Shown here one piece after another: positions 51,201 to 58,125 of a stretch of 64,000 bases of DNA. The translations under genes were made by a program, and so were the position numbers. How positions within the stretch are numbered: position 1 is the first letter of the stretch; every line of letters begins with the position of its first letter. The DNA comes from Saturnia japonica (taxonomy: Eukaryota; Arthropoda; Insecta; Lepidoptera; Saturniidae), in NCBI GenBank assembly GCA_033032175.1, contig CM065311.1:7867190-7931189 (forward strand), read 5' to 3'. The notes under the pieces were generated by a model. The model worked only from the letters and a program-made list of their open reading frames with translations, had not been told where the DNA came from and made no database searches.

Positions 51201-51610
51201 GAAATCTGTCGCCAAGCACCTATTGCTAATATTGTTCCGACAGTTGCTGCACTTCAAAGCCAGTCCCCTCTATAATTTTGATCATTTCAACACACAATTT
51301 ATTAGTATTAAAAGCAATAAAATGTCACAATTTACAGCTGATATGTTATTTCGTAAATAATTTGATTTGCGTGGTGGAAATCACGTTACCTAGTTTTAAT
51401 ATCGACTCATATTTAATAAATCAGTCTGAGTGGTAGTAACGTCGAAGGGCATGAAGGTACAGAAATTTTATTTCATAATATCTATTTGTACTTACAGCTA
51501 AATTTCTTATAGCCATTTCTAAACTTGTTGCGCCACCACTTGACAAAGTGGTGCGCCATGGGGGCGTCCGCGGCGGGTGCCGAAGCTCTTAACGTTTCGT
51601 AGCACGTCAT
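33233..51610 (-). CDS. nkd: Naked cuticle (Nkd), EF-hand antagonist of Wnt/Dishevelled signalling
   Basis: Coding exons in transcription order: 51610-51496, 37734-37499, 35382-35272, 35053-34581 and 33428-33233 (TAA). Phases agree (38 codons +1, then 0, 0, +2); the total is 1131 nt, 376 residues. The N-terminus has a VKWWRNKFRNGYKKFS segment like the start of Drosophila Nkd, followed by an acidic TESERTDTEEL stretch and SQCSAPPDLL. Next comes a single EF-hand, FSFTLYDLDGHGRMTKDD, with its loop at about 144-155, continued by IAGIVSSIYESIGKSV. The rest is basic, Arg/His-rich (for example HRHKRRDHRERKHMRKRSGS) with a His-containing C-terminus. Nkd binds the PDZ region of Dishevelled through the EF-hand region and dampens canonical Wnt signalling; in flies it is itself Wnt-induced. 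The last acceptor (CAG before 33428) was picked because it alone restores phase. The exon 4 donor, AG/GTTTGC, is weak. Intron 1 is 13.8 kb. Confidence 0.93.
34225..34540 (+). repeat. Dispersed LINE/SINE-like repeat copy in nkd intron 4
   Basis: A 5'-truncated copy of the GTGCCCGTGGCTTCG family (GAAGTCCCGTCAGAATCGGT, ACAAACAGACAGACAAAAAA). It ends about 40 bp before nkd exon 4. Confidence 0.55.
36150..36560 (-). repeat. Dispersed repeat, third family, in nkd intron 2
   Basis: Reverse copy with TTTGTCCGGACTTAACTCAA, AAATTTTGTACACGGGAAGC and CGCTCGCGAAGCCGCGGGCG. Collinear + strand copies are at 39788-40345 and 46095-46685. Confidence 0.55.
36715..36890. other. GC-rich island in nkd intron 2
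   Basis: An isolated block of extreme GC and CpG content (GCGCGGCGCGGCGGCGCGGC, CAGCGACGCCGCGCCGCACC) in AT-rich intron. Its outer parts show loose inverted symmetry: GAGATAA...CCCGGG at the left and CCCGGG...TTATCTC at the right. It could be a GC-rich transposon, an alternative promoter or an unrelated island. Confidence 0.45.
38288..38605 (+). repeat. Dispersed LINE/SINE-like repeat copy in nkd intron 1
   Basis: AACTAGCTGTGCCCGCGGCT opens the copy. Inner AAAGTCCCGTCAAATAAGTG and CGGAGATTACCCGGAACAAA match the family. Confidence 0.6.
39788..40345 (+). repeat. Dispersed repeat, third family, in nkd intron 1
   Basis: Opens TTAGCGGTGTGCCCGCGGCT, contains TTCCCGTGTACAAAATTTCA and a CAAACAGACACACTGACAGA block, and ends TTAATATAGAT. 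Confidence 0.55.
41090..41280 (+). repeat. Dispersed RTE-like repeat tail in nkd intron 1
   Basis: CATCAAAATCGGTTCAGCGG, then (ACAG)n and TTTCGCATTTATAATATTAG, is an insect RTE-like 3' end. Confidence 0.5.
42050..42575 (+). repeat. Dispersed repeat, fourth family, in nkd intron 1
   Basis: TTTCACCCGTGTTAATTTTA, ACACCGCGCCGCGCCACCGC and a closing CTGCTTTATTATATTAG are in the same order as at 52210-52810. Confidence 0.5.
42843..43090. repeat. Degenerate tandem repeat
   Basis: A phrase of the type TGACNGGGCTCTTNGTNTTCCAC...AGA..CT...CCTT occurs at about 42843, 42915 and 43034, each linked to an ATAAGGCGRCAT-like or similar spacer. Units are unequal (about 72 and 119 bp apart) and diverged. Confidence 0.4.
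43109..43908. mobile_element. Candidate DNA transposon with 35-bp terminal inverted repeats
   Basis: The left arm (43109-43144) begins ATATACAATATGTAT and contains ACCCCGTCG. The right arm (43874-43908) is its near-perfect reverse complement. The 730-bp interior has no convincing transposase frame. It lies within nkd intron 1. Confidence 0.5.
43925..46190. repeat. Pair of about 250-bp inverted arms in nkd intron 1
   Basis: Sequence at about 43925-44180 (GAGTAAAAATAAAATTACGG, ACTGCGTAGTAACAAACGCG, CCATCACT...GTGGAGATAA) recurs in reverse complement at about 45950-46190, spaced by 1.77 kb. Part of each arm belongs to a dispersed repeat also seen at 36150-36560 and 39788-40345. It may be a composite foldback or two independent insertions facing each other. 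Confidence 0.55.
46095..46685 (+). repeat. Dispersed repeat, third family, second + copy
   Basis: GCGCGTTTGTTACTACGCAG opens it; ATTTCCCGTGTACAATTTTC, GACATACAAACAGACAGACA and TTAATATAGTT follow in the same order as at 39788. Confidence 0.55.
46690..48280. other. nkd intron 1, unannotated AT-rich part
   Basis: No coding or repeat structure that I can support. nkd regulatory elements may lie here but cannot be recognised by reading alone. Confidence 0.4.
48282..48440 (+). repeat. Dispersed LINE/SINE-like repeat, truncated copy
   Basis: Opens ACTAGCCGTGCCCGTAACTT and breaks off after the GTAGGTCTTTTTAATG part, so the 3' half is missing. Confidence 0.55.
49836..50335 (+). repeat. Dispersed LINE/SINE-like repeat, long copy in nkd intron 1
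   Basis: Opens ACTAGCTGTGCCCTTGGCTT and is nearly collinear with 22581-23060 through GGAGATTACCCGTAACAAAC. Confidence 0.6.
51041..51115 (+). mobile_element. tRNA-derived SINE head (duplication copy A)
   Basis: ATGATAGCTCAGGAGTAACC followed by GATATGGGTTTAAATCAAGC gives A-box- and B-box-like blocks about 40 nt apart. It is the same in copy B. Confidence 0.55.
51496..51610 (-). CDS. nkd: nkd first coding exon, copy A (gene-proximal)
   Basis: This is the copy nearest the rest of nkd. It starts at ATG 51610, with an in-frame TGA four codons upstream, so this is the first in-frame start. A second in-frame ATG at 51559 has a better context (CCCCC ATG G) and would give MAHHFVKWWRNKF, closer to the start of fly Nkd. 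The exon ends TTT AGC T before the donor GTAAGT, and one leftover base joins the TT of exon 2. The same 115 nt occur again at 57625-57739. Confidence 0.88.
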
Positions 51611-51985
51611 GCGCTGCGCTCACGCACGCATCCCATACACTTCAAAAGAACCGCAGGTCTTTAGGTTCACTATAAAACATACTAAAACCATTTGCACTAT
51701 AAACTACCACGAGCACTGATCCAGCATGTTTTTCTTGTTGATATAATATTATACACAACAATGTGACCCAATTATCCGCGTGAACATTACTTGATAGGTT
51801 AAAACGAGCGACCGTTCCCCGTGCGTGTTATTGAATGACTGACTGATGGATGAGGATCGAGGAGTGGGGCGAGCGGCGAGGGCGAGAACCGAGAGCGCGG
51901 GATTGTGAATTTGTCGGTAGGTAGTAGGTACGACGCGGCGCGCGGTGCGCGGCGCCCTTCTCTGCCCAAACCAAATCGCTGTTGT
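51611..51985 (-). promoter_or_regulatory. GC-rich upstream region of nkd exon 1, copy A
   Basis: Immediately upstream of the nkd start, the sequence becomes unusually GC- and CpG-rich for this window, mainly at 51800-51965 (CGAGCGGCGAGGGCGAGAAC, GACGCGGCGCGCGGTGCGCG). This is what a 5' UTR and CpG-rich core promoter of a developmental gene would look like. A short upstream ATG frame (ATG CGT GCG TGA) sits just before the start codon. I cannot place the transcription start. Confidence 0.5.
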
Positions 51986-52209
51986 GTAGTAGCAACTATA
52001 CTATTAAAATACTTGTAAACAACAATATTATTTAAAGTTCACTTTATCTAATATGACATTGTTGCGTAATGCTGTAGGATAACAATGACTGCTTATTTTT
52101 TTTTCAGAATATGCTTTACGTAATTTTTTTATTTATAGATGCCTTAAAATAAATGCTTTAGTATATTCACCTTGTTCGCCTTAGAAAACATCTCAAACCT
52201 CTATATATC

Positions 52210-52810
52210 TAACTAGCTGTGCCCCACGGTTTCACCCATGTTAATTTTATCCGAAGAACACCGCGCCAAACCGCGCCGCGCCGCCAACGCACCCGTGTGA
52301 CTTATCACAATTGTTCTTCCCGCAAGTACACATTATTTTAATTTTTAATTATCTCCTAAACTATGTGTCCAAATAATATACTATAAAGAGCAAAATCTTA
52401 CTTCATAAAATTGTTTTTATGATGAAGTAACTTTTGTTCGTAAGGATTAATATGCCATGTCTAAAAATAATGCAAAAATAACATTTCAATTTTCAACAAA
52501 TCTTTGTCATAAAATACCTTAATGTGGCTTATGTATAAGATATAAGCATATGTAATAATTAGAACATTGTATTTCTGTATCATTAACGATTATGCCAGCG
52601 CAAGCGGATAAAGCAGTTACGTTACAGTAAGTAGTTAACTATTTACGGCTAGCTGAGAGTTGTAGTCATATGTTAGATAGCCTATACTATTCCTCGTGAG
52701 TTTGGTCATCATATACACAAAGAATTTTTTGAATCTGACCAGTTGTTCCAGAGATTAGCGTGTTTAAACAAACAAACATAAAAACTTTTCCGCTTTATTA
52801 TGTTATAGTA
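52210..52810 (+). repeat. Dispersed repeat, fourth family (duplication copy A)
   Basis: AACTAGCTGTGCCCCACGGT followed by ACACCGCGCCAAACCGCGCC, ending in CAGAGATTAGCGTGTTTAAA and TTCCGCTTTATTATG. It also occurs at 42050-42575 and 61855-62110, and in duplication copy B at about 58346-58950. Confidence 0.55.
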
Positions 52811-53296
52811 TAGACCTACCTGTAGTTACGTTACGTTGTATTATTATTTTATTTGACGTGAGTATTCCATTTTTTAACTCTTTAGCAGTGGCGTAACTTG
52901 CCATACTTATTAAAATTTGTTAGGGGAACCAAATGAAGGGTAAATATTTTTCACAAATGAAACAAAAACGCTCGCATTCAATTAAAATAATTATATATTG
53001 ATTATAAGTTATTACTTACAATTAATTCTCAAATCTATAGGGATAAGGTTAGGTTATTATAGGTAGACGGTGGCACCGTGTTCTGATCGCTCTGCGTTAA
53101 ATATTGTTTAAACTGTATTAAAATTAATCTTTTCGACGCAAAATTTATACAATTGCTTGTGCAATTGTTCAAATGACAATAAATACATTAGTGTGTTATG
53201 TATTACAGTGCTAGTGAATCAAAAATCTAAATAATATTCGTAAATCAAACACAATTATATTTCATCGTATGTTCGTTTTGTTTTGTGCGACGAATA

Positions 53297-53390
53297 TTTT
53301 TTTTTTTTTTTTTTTTTTTTAGAACTGATTACACTGTTAGCCTTAGGGGCCCTAAAGCCGCTGCGGCTTTTACAGCTTCACCGGACTTGT
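53297..53390 (-). mobile_element. Mini-retroposon with hairpin and poly(A) tail, TSD-flanked
   Basis: Inserted in reverse within the LINE 5' UTR. It is flanked by an 11-bp target-site duplication, TGCGACGAATA, at 53286-53296 and 53391-53401. Read on the - strand, the body is about 69 nt with a hairpin (AAAGCCGCAGCGGCTTT) and a TTAGGGCCCCTAA palindrome, followed by about 24 A residues. It matches 5684-5760 almost base for base and starts at nearly the same point. Confidence 0.8.
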
Positions 53391-53542
53391 CTGCGACGAA
53401 TACGCGTAAGCGACGAGTTATACACGGCGCTTAAGACGTTTTTGCCGTTACACCTATATTAACTCGCATAGTACCGAGCGGTTAGTAGTGAACTTTGCTA
53501 ATACTTTATTTTAACTCCACTTGTGTAATTTTATAATTCACG

Positions 53543-54526
53543 ATGACGCTTCGGTGCAAGGCATGTAATAATGAATCATCTGATGGTATCCAGTGTTCAG
53601 TATGCTTAGGCCACTTTGATATATCCTGCTCCGGCTTAACAGAGACAGGTTACCGGAGACTTGGTGACAGGAAAGCCACTTGGAAATGCAACTCCTGCAA
53701 AATTTCAGGTAATCCTACCGCTACTAAAGTAGGGTCCAATAAAGCACCCATTACCTCTGCTGCTGATGTTGACCAAATTCTTCTTGAACTAAAAAGTTTG
53801 TCAACCCAAATGTCATCACTGCCGACCTTGATCCGGGATGTGAAGTCAATTCAACAGGAGCTTGCAGAACTGAAGTCATTGAAATCGGAGATCTCTGATG
53901 TGAAATCATCAATGGATTTTATCCATGGAGCATTTGAAACACCCTCAAATAAGGTTTGCGAATTCGAACGAGAAATTCATTCTCTCAGTAATAGTAAAGA
54001 ACAAGTCATACAACTCCAGCAACGTGTCGAGCAATTTGAATGTGCATTACGCGAGGGTGAACAAAGATCTAGGCTAAATAATATAGAGGTTAAAGGCGTT
54101 CCTATAACTAATTCAGAAAGTTTATTTTCTGTAATCTCCAAAGTCGGTGATCATATTGGAATAAAAATCTCCAAAGACCAGATTAACTACCTCTCAAGAG
54201 TACCTATGCGTAGCAACAGTGAACATAAATCTATAATTGTTTCGGTGCACAACCGATACCTAAAAGATGACTTTGTGGCTGCAGCGAAAAAGTGTAAATC
54301 TATCACTCCCAGGGATCTCGGACTTCAAGGGGAACACAGGGTTTATATAAATGATCACCTAACCTATGATAATAAGATCCTGCTCAACAAAACCAAATCG
54401 TTGGCGAAAGAACGGGGTTTTGCGTTTGTCTGGGTAAAGGGATGCAAAATTTTTATAAGAAAAAACTCCAATTCACCGGTTTATGCCATCAAATCGGAAA
54501 CAGACCTAAAGAAAATACTGCACTAA
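53543..54526 (+). CDS. LINE ORF1 protein with N-terminal PHD-type zinc finger
   Basis: 327 residues, intact frame. The N-terminus shows regularly spaced Cys and one His (residues about 5-52: CKACN, CSVC, FDISC, WKCNSC), the PHD/FYVE-like finger found in ORF1 of some insect LINEs. A heptad-rich stretch at about 75-175 (leucine- and glutamate-rich) looks like a coiled coil for trimer formation. The following VKGVP...ISRVPMRSNSEHKSIIVSV part resembles an RNA-binding (RRM/CTD-like) region. Such proteins bind the element RNA and bring it to target DNA. It ends with TAA at 54524-54526, about 400 nt before ORF2. Confidence 0.85.
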   Translation: MTLRCKACNNESSDGIQCSVCLGHFDISCSGLTETGYRRLGDRKATWKCNSCKISGNPTATKVGSNKAPITSAADVDQILLELKSLSTQMSSLPTLIRDVKSIQQELAELKSLKSEISDVKSSMDFIHGAFETPSNKVCEFEREIHSLSNSKEQVIQLQQRVEQFECALREGEQRSRLNNIEVKGVPITNSESLFSVISKVGDHIGIKISKDQINYLSRVPMRSNSEHKSIIVSVHNRYLKDDFVAAAKKCKSITPRDLGLQGEHRVYINDHLTYDNKILLNKTKSLAKERGFAFVWVKGCKIFIRKNSNSPVYAIKSETDLKKILH

Positions 54527-54926
54527 AACTATTGTATTATATTATATATTTCTGTAGCACATGTAGTAATGTTTACAGTTGTACAACTATACTATACATA
54601 TGCTTTCACACAATATTAGATCTATCACACAATGTAATTATATTTTGTTGTACTGATGCTTGCTTGCAAATTTTGAACATCGCTGGTATAATGATCCGTG
54701 CTATTATGCACTTTTTATGGTCACTTTCACCTTTGTTCGCTTATCGTCTTGGTACGGCCAGCTTATTTTTATTTTATTTTTTTCTACTACCCTTCATATT
54801 TCCTGCGAATTGTTTGTACCGTGGTTTTTACATTATAATTTTGATTTTGCTTTTTATTACAGCCTCGTTAATACTATTTTTGCACAGTATTTACACTAAA
54901 TTGTTACTTAAATACCCTCATGTAAA

Positions 54927-56924
54927 ATGATCACTATATATTATCAAAATGTACGTGGACTTCGTACAAAAACAGCTATTTTTCTTAGAAATATTTGTAT
55001 TAACTCGTATGATATTATATGCCTTACAGAGACTTGCTTGACTGATTCTATTCTTAATGGCGAATTATTTGACGATCGCTATATCATATGGCGACGGGAT
55101 CGAGACTACTCGAATACTGATCAATTGTTGGGAGGCGGGGTGTTAATTGCGATTCGGCGTGAGCTGATCGCTAATCTTCGTTCCGAGTGGTTCTCGTCAG
55201 CTGAAGATATTTGGGTGACCATATTAGCTCAATGTAAGAAACCAAAAATTTGTTACAAAATACATTTGTGTGTTGTTTATATTTGTAATCAGAATCTCGG
55301 TAATTCGATGGCAACACAATTAACAAATTTTTCGGAAAATTTAATTGAAATCGTACTTCAGAATCCCCTTGATAAATTTATTGTCTTAGGGGACTTTAAC
55401 CTACCGAACTTAACCTGGTCCTTAGCGGATGATGGTGTATCGTTTTATCCTTCTAATACTCAGGGAGTTGTTCAAACTAATTTCATTGATAGCCTTGCCA
55501 CATGTCACTTACAGCAATACAATTCATTTAATAACATAAACAATAGATTCTTGGATTTAATTTTTTCTAATAGTGATGTCTCTGTTACAAGTTGTATTGA
55601 ACCTTTGGTTCCAGAGGATCAGCACCATAAAGCCTTAGTTGTAAATGCAGATTTTGTTGAACTCCACGCTCTTCCTTTGTGTCCGTACGTTAAATTTATG
55701 TATCACTTAGGTGACTTTGATTCAATTTCAACAAGAATAAATGAAATAGACTGGCGCCATGAATTTAGCTCTAAATCTACAGAGGAATCTGTTTCGTTTT
55801 TTTACTCTACTTTGACTAGTTTACGAAACAAGTTTATTCCCTCGAAAACTGTTACGCCTAATAATAAATACCCACTTTGGTATAAATCGTCGCTCATTAA
55901 AGTATTGAAAGAAAAATACAAGTTTTTATCAAAGTTTAAAAAATACAAGAACTTATCTGATCACAATTCTTTCGTAACTTTAAGGGAACGAGCTAAACAT
56001 ATGGAAAAAGATATGTTCCACAATTATATCTCTCAAATTGAAATTAATATTTTGAAATCTCCCAAAGCGTTCTGGTCTTATGTGAAAAGTAAAAACCAGT
56101 GTAATGCTTATCCATCCATGATGAAATATGGTCTGGTTTCTTCTGCATCAGGTGACATCATATGTAACATGTTTTCTGACTATTTTCATTCTTCTTTTCT
56201 ACATAATACACATAATTCTTCATCTATTACAGACGGTTCAACATTCATTATTGAGTCTTCTTCCAATATAAGTTCTATTGAAATTGTCTGTTCTGATATA
56301 CAAAAAATTCTTGAAACTCTTGATCTTAACAAATCTGCAGGTCCTGATAACATACCTCCCATTTTAATAGTTAAGTGTGCAAATAGTATTTCTGTCCCAC
56401 TTTCTCTTTTATATGAGCGTTCTCTTAAAGATGGGATAATGCCCGATATTTGGAAATCTGCCTTAATTACGCCTGTTCATAAGAATGGCTCTAAAGACTT
56501 GGTCATTAACTACAGACCCATCTCCAAACTTTGCATTTTTTCTAAAGTATTCGAAAAAGTCGTTTTCAAACAACTTTATCCTTCTCTTAAACATTCCCTT
56601 AACGATCGGCAACATGGCTTTATAAAAGGAAGATCTACTACATCAAATCTTATCCTGTCTAGTGATTACATAACTTACTACATGTCAGAGCCTGCCCAGG
56701 TAGATGTAATTTATACTGATTTCAGTAAAGCATTTGACAGGATAGATCATGAAATCCTGCTTTGCAAACTGAGAGATATAGGGATTCGGGGTAATTTGTT
56801 TAGGTGGTTTTCATCTTATGTCAAGAACAGATGCCAAACTGTAGTTCTAAATGGCTATACATCTTCGCCGATGCAGATTCCTTCAGGAGTTCCTCAGGGA
56901 TCTTTAAAAAATCAAATCGTATAA
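54927..56924 (+). CDS. LINE ORF2: endonuclease plus partial reverse transcriptase
   Basis: Open frame of 665 codons. Residues 1-230 are an APE-type endonuclease (YYQNVRGLRTK, CLTETCL, GGGVLIAIRR, VLGDFNLPNLTW). The reverse transcriptase begins at about 465 (LNKSAGPDNIPP), with NYRPISKLCIFSKVFEKV, RQHGFIKGRSTTSNL and the motif-A aspartate in YTDFSKAFDRID. It ends right after SGVPQGS, and the last codons (LKNQIV) belong to the neighbouring duplication. It cannot encode a working polymerase as it stands. Confidence 0.9.
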   Translation: MITIYYQNVRGLRTKTAIFLRNICINSYDIICLTETCLTDSILNGELFDDRYIIWRRDRDYSNTDQLLGGGVLIAIRRELIANLRSEWFSSAEDIWVTILAQCKKPKICYKIHLCVVYICNQNLGNSMATQLTNFSENLIEIVLQNPLDKFIVLGDFNLPNLTWSLADDGVSFYPSNTQGVVQTNFIDSLATCHLQQYNSFNNINNRFLDLIFSNSDVSVTSCIEPLVPEDQHHKALVVNADFVELHALPLCPYVKFMYHLGDFDSISTRINEIDWRHEFSSKSTEESVSFFYSTLTSLRNKFIPSKTVTPNNKYPLWYKSSLIKVLKEKYKFLSKFKKYKNLSDHNSFVTLRERAKHMEKDMFHNYISQIEINILKSPKAFWSYVKSKNQCNAYPSMMKYGLVSSASGDIICNMFSDYFHSSFLHNTHNSSSITDGSTFIIESSSNISSIEIVCSDIQKILETLDLNKSAGPDNIPPILIVKCANSISVPLSLLYERSLKDGIMPDIWKSALITPVHKNGSKDLVINYRPISKLCIFSKVFEKVVFKQLYPSLKHSLNDRQHGFIKGRSTTSNLILSSDYITYYMSEPAQVDVIYTDFSKAFDRIDHEILLCKLRDIGIRGNLFRWFSSYVKNRCQTVVLNGYTSSPMQIPSGVPQGSLKNQIV

Positions 56925-57167
56925 TTCAAATCGTAATCTATGTATAACTATTGATATTTGATAGAACTAATGAAATTATTAAAAAAAAACTTAAATATCC
57001 TTTTAATAAATACCTTATTATATTATAAAACATGCCGTAAAGTGGGTAAATCGTGTTTTGAGAGCCAAACGTAAACAACAAAATCAATTACGAAAGGAAC
57101 TTTTATGATTATAGGTATTGTTACTTATAAATACAGCAGCACTTTCTTCCAATACGATTTTGCAATG

Positions 57168-57242
57168 TGAAGCCATGATAGCTCAGGAGTAACCCACAAG
57201 GTCCTCGCGTCGAACGATATGGGTTTAAATCAAGCCCGAGTT
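57168..57242 (+). mobile_element. tRNA-derived SINE head (duplication copy B)
   Basis: Second copy of the SINE head at 51041-51115, carried along in the 2.3-kb duplication. Confidence 0.55.
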
Positions 57243-57624
57243 TTCTATAAATGAGAACATCGCAGGGAAACCATGATGGTTGTATAATAGACGCTAGTTT
57301 TTTGCACAACTAGTGCGTTAACAATTGGAAATCTGTCGCCAAGCACCTATTGCTAATATTGTTCCGACAGTTGCTGCACTTCAAAGCCAGTCTCCCCTCT
57401 ATAATTTTGATCATTTCAACACACAATTTATTAGTATTAAAAGCAATAAAATGTCACAATTTACAGCTGATATGTTATTTCGTAAATAATTTGATTTGCG
57501 TGGTGGAAATCACGTTACCTAGTTTTAATATCGACTCATATTTAATAAATCAGTCTGAGTGGTAGTAACGTCGAAGGGCATGAAGGTACAGAAATTTTAT
57601 TTCATAATATCTATTTGTACTTAC

Positions 57625-57739
57625 AGATAAATTTCTTATAGCCATTTCTAAACTTGTTGCGCCACCACTTGACAAAGTGGTGCGCCATGGGGGCGTCCGC
57701 GGCGGGTGCCGAAGCTCTTAACGTTTCGTAGCACGTCAT
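57625..57739 (-). CDS. nkd: Duplicate nkd first coding exon, copy B (distal)
   Basis: It is identical in structure to copy A: same ATG pair (57739, 57688), same open frame, same GTAAGT donor and same phase, so it could splice to exon 2 at 37734. The one coding difference I see is the last full codon, ATC (Ile) instead of AGC (Ser). If used, it would be an alternative first exon with an intron of about 19.9 kb that spans copy A and the LINE. If the duplication is an assembly artefact, it is the other allele of the same exon. Confidence 0.75.
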
Positions 57740-58125
57740 GCGCTGCGCTCACGCACGCATCCCATACACTTCAAAAGAACCGCAGGTCTTTAGGTTCACT
57801 ATAAAACATACTAAAACCATTTACACTATAAACTACCACGAGCACTGATCCAGCATGTTTTTCTTGTTGATATAATATTATACACAACAATGTGACCCAA
57901 TTATCCGCGTGAACATTACTTGATAGGTTAAAACGAGCGACCGTTCCCCGTGCGTGTTATTGAATGACTGACTGATGGATGAGGATCGAGGAGTGGGGCG
58001 AGCGGCGAGGGCGAGAACCGAGAGCGCGGGATTGTGAATTTGTCGGTAGGTAGTAGGTACGACGCGGCGCGCGGTGCGCGGCGCCCTTCTCTGCTCTCGT
58101 CTTACTAGCCAAACCAAATCGCTGT
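57740..58125 (-). promoter_or_regulatory. GC-rich upstream region of nkd exon 1, copy B
   Basis: Near-identical second copy of the nkd upstream region. It differs from copy A by a 14-bp insertion at about 58094 (TCTCGTCTTACTAG) within the GC-rich part and by scattered single-base changes. If both copies are real, both could drive nkd. Confidence 0.45.

Larger units (their letters stand above)
50779..53051. repeat. 2.3-kb direct duplication, copy A (contains nkd exon 1)
   Basis: 2273 bp that recur in the same orientation at 56911-59206. Shared contents: a tRNA-SINE head, nkd exon 1 and its upstream region, and a dispersed 'CACGGTTTCACCCATG' repeat. By eye there are about two dozen substitutions and a few indels (including 14 bp and about 13 bp), near 1% divergence. 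The left end follows unique AT-rich sequence. The right end runs into the 5' region of the PHD-type LINE after GGATAAGGTTA. Confidence 0.93.
53052..56910 (+). mobile_element. Non-LTR retrotransposon (Jockey/CR1-like), 3'-truncated
   Basis: Two-ORF LINE between the nkd-exon duplicates. The 5' UTR is at about 53052-53542, interrupted at 53297-53390 by an opposite-strand mini-retroposon. ORF1 is 53543-54526; ORF2 starts at 54927. ORF2 breaks off within the reverse transcriptase after SGVPQGS, so the YADD motif, the rest of the RT and the 3' UTR are missing. LINE insertions normally lose their 5' end, so a missing 3' end points to a later rearrangement or an assembly joint. The clade is an inference from ORF1 type and RT wording. 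Confidence 0.88.

Noticed and set aside
54442..54930. 162-codon open frame between LINE ORF1 and ORF2
   Set aside because: It overlaps the end of ORF1, is strongly hydrophobic and low in complexity, and resembles no LINE protein. Probably a chance frame in T-rich DNA.
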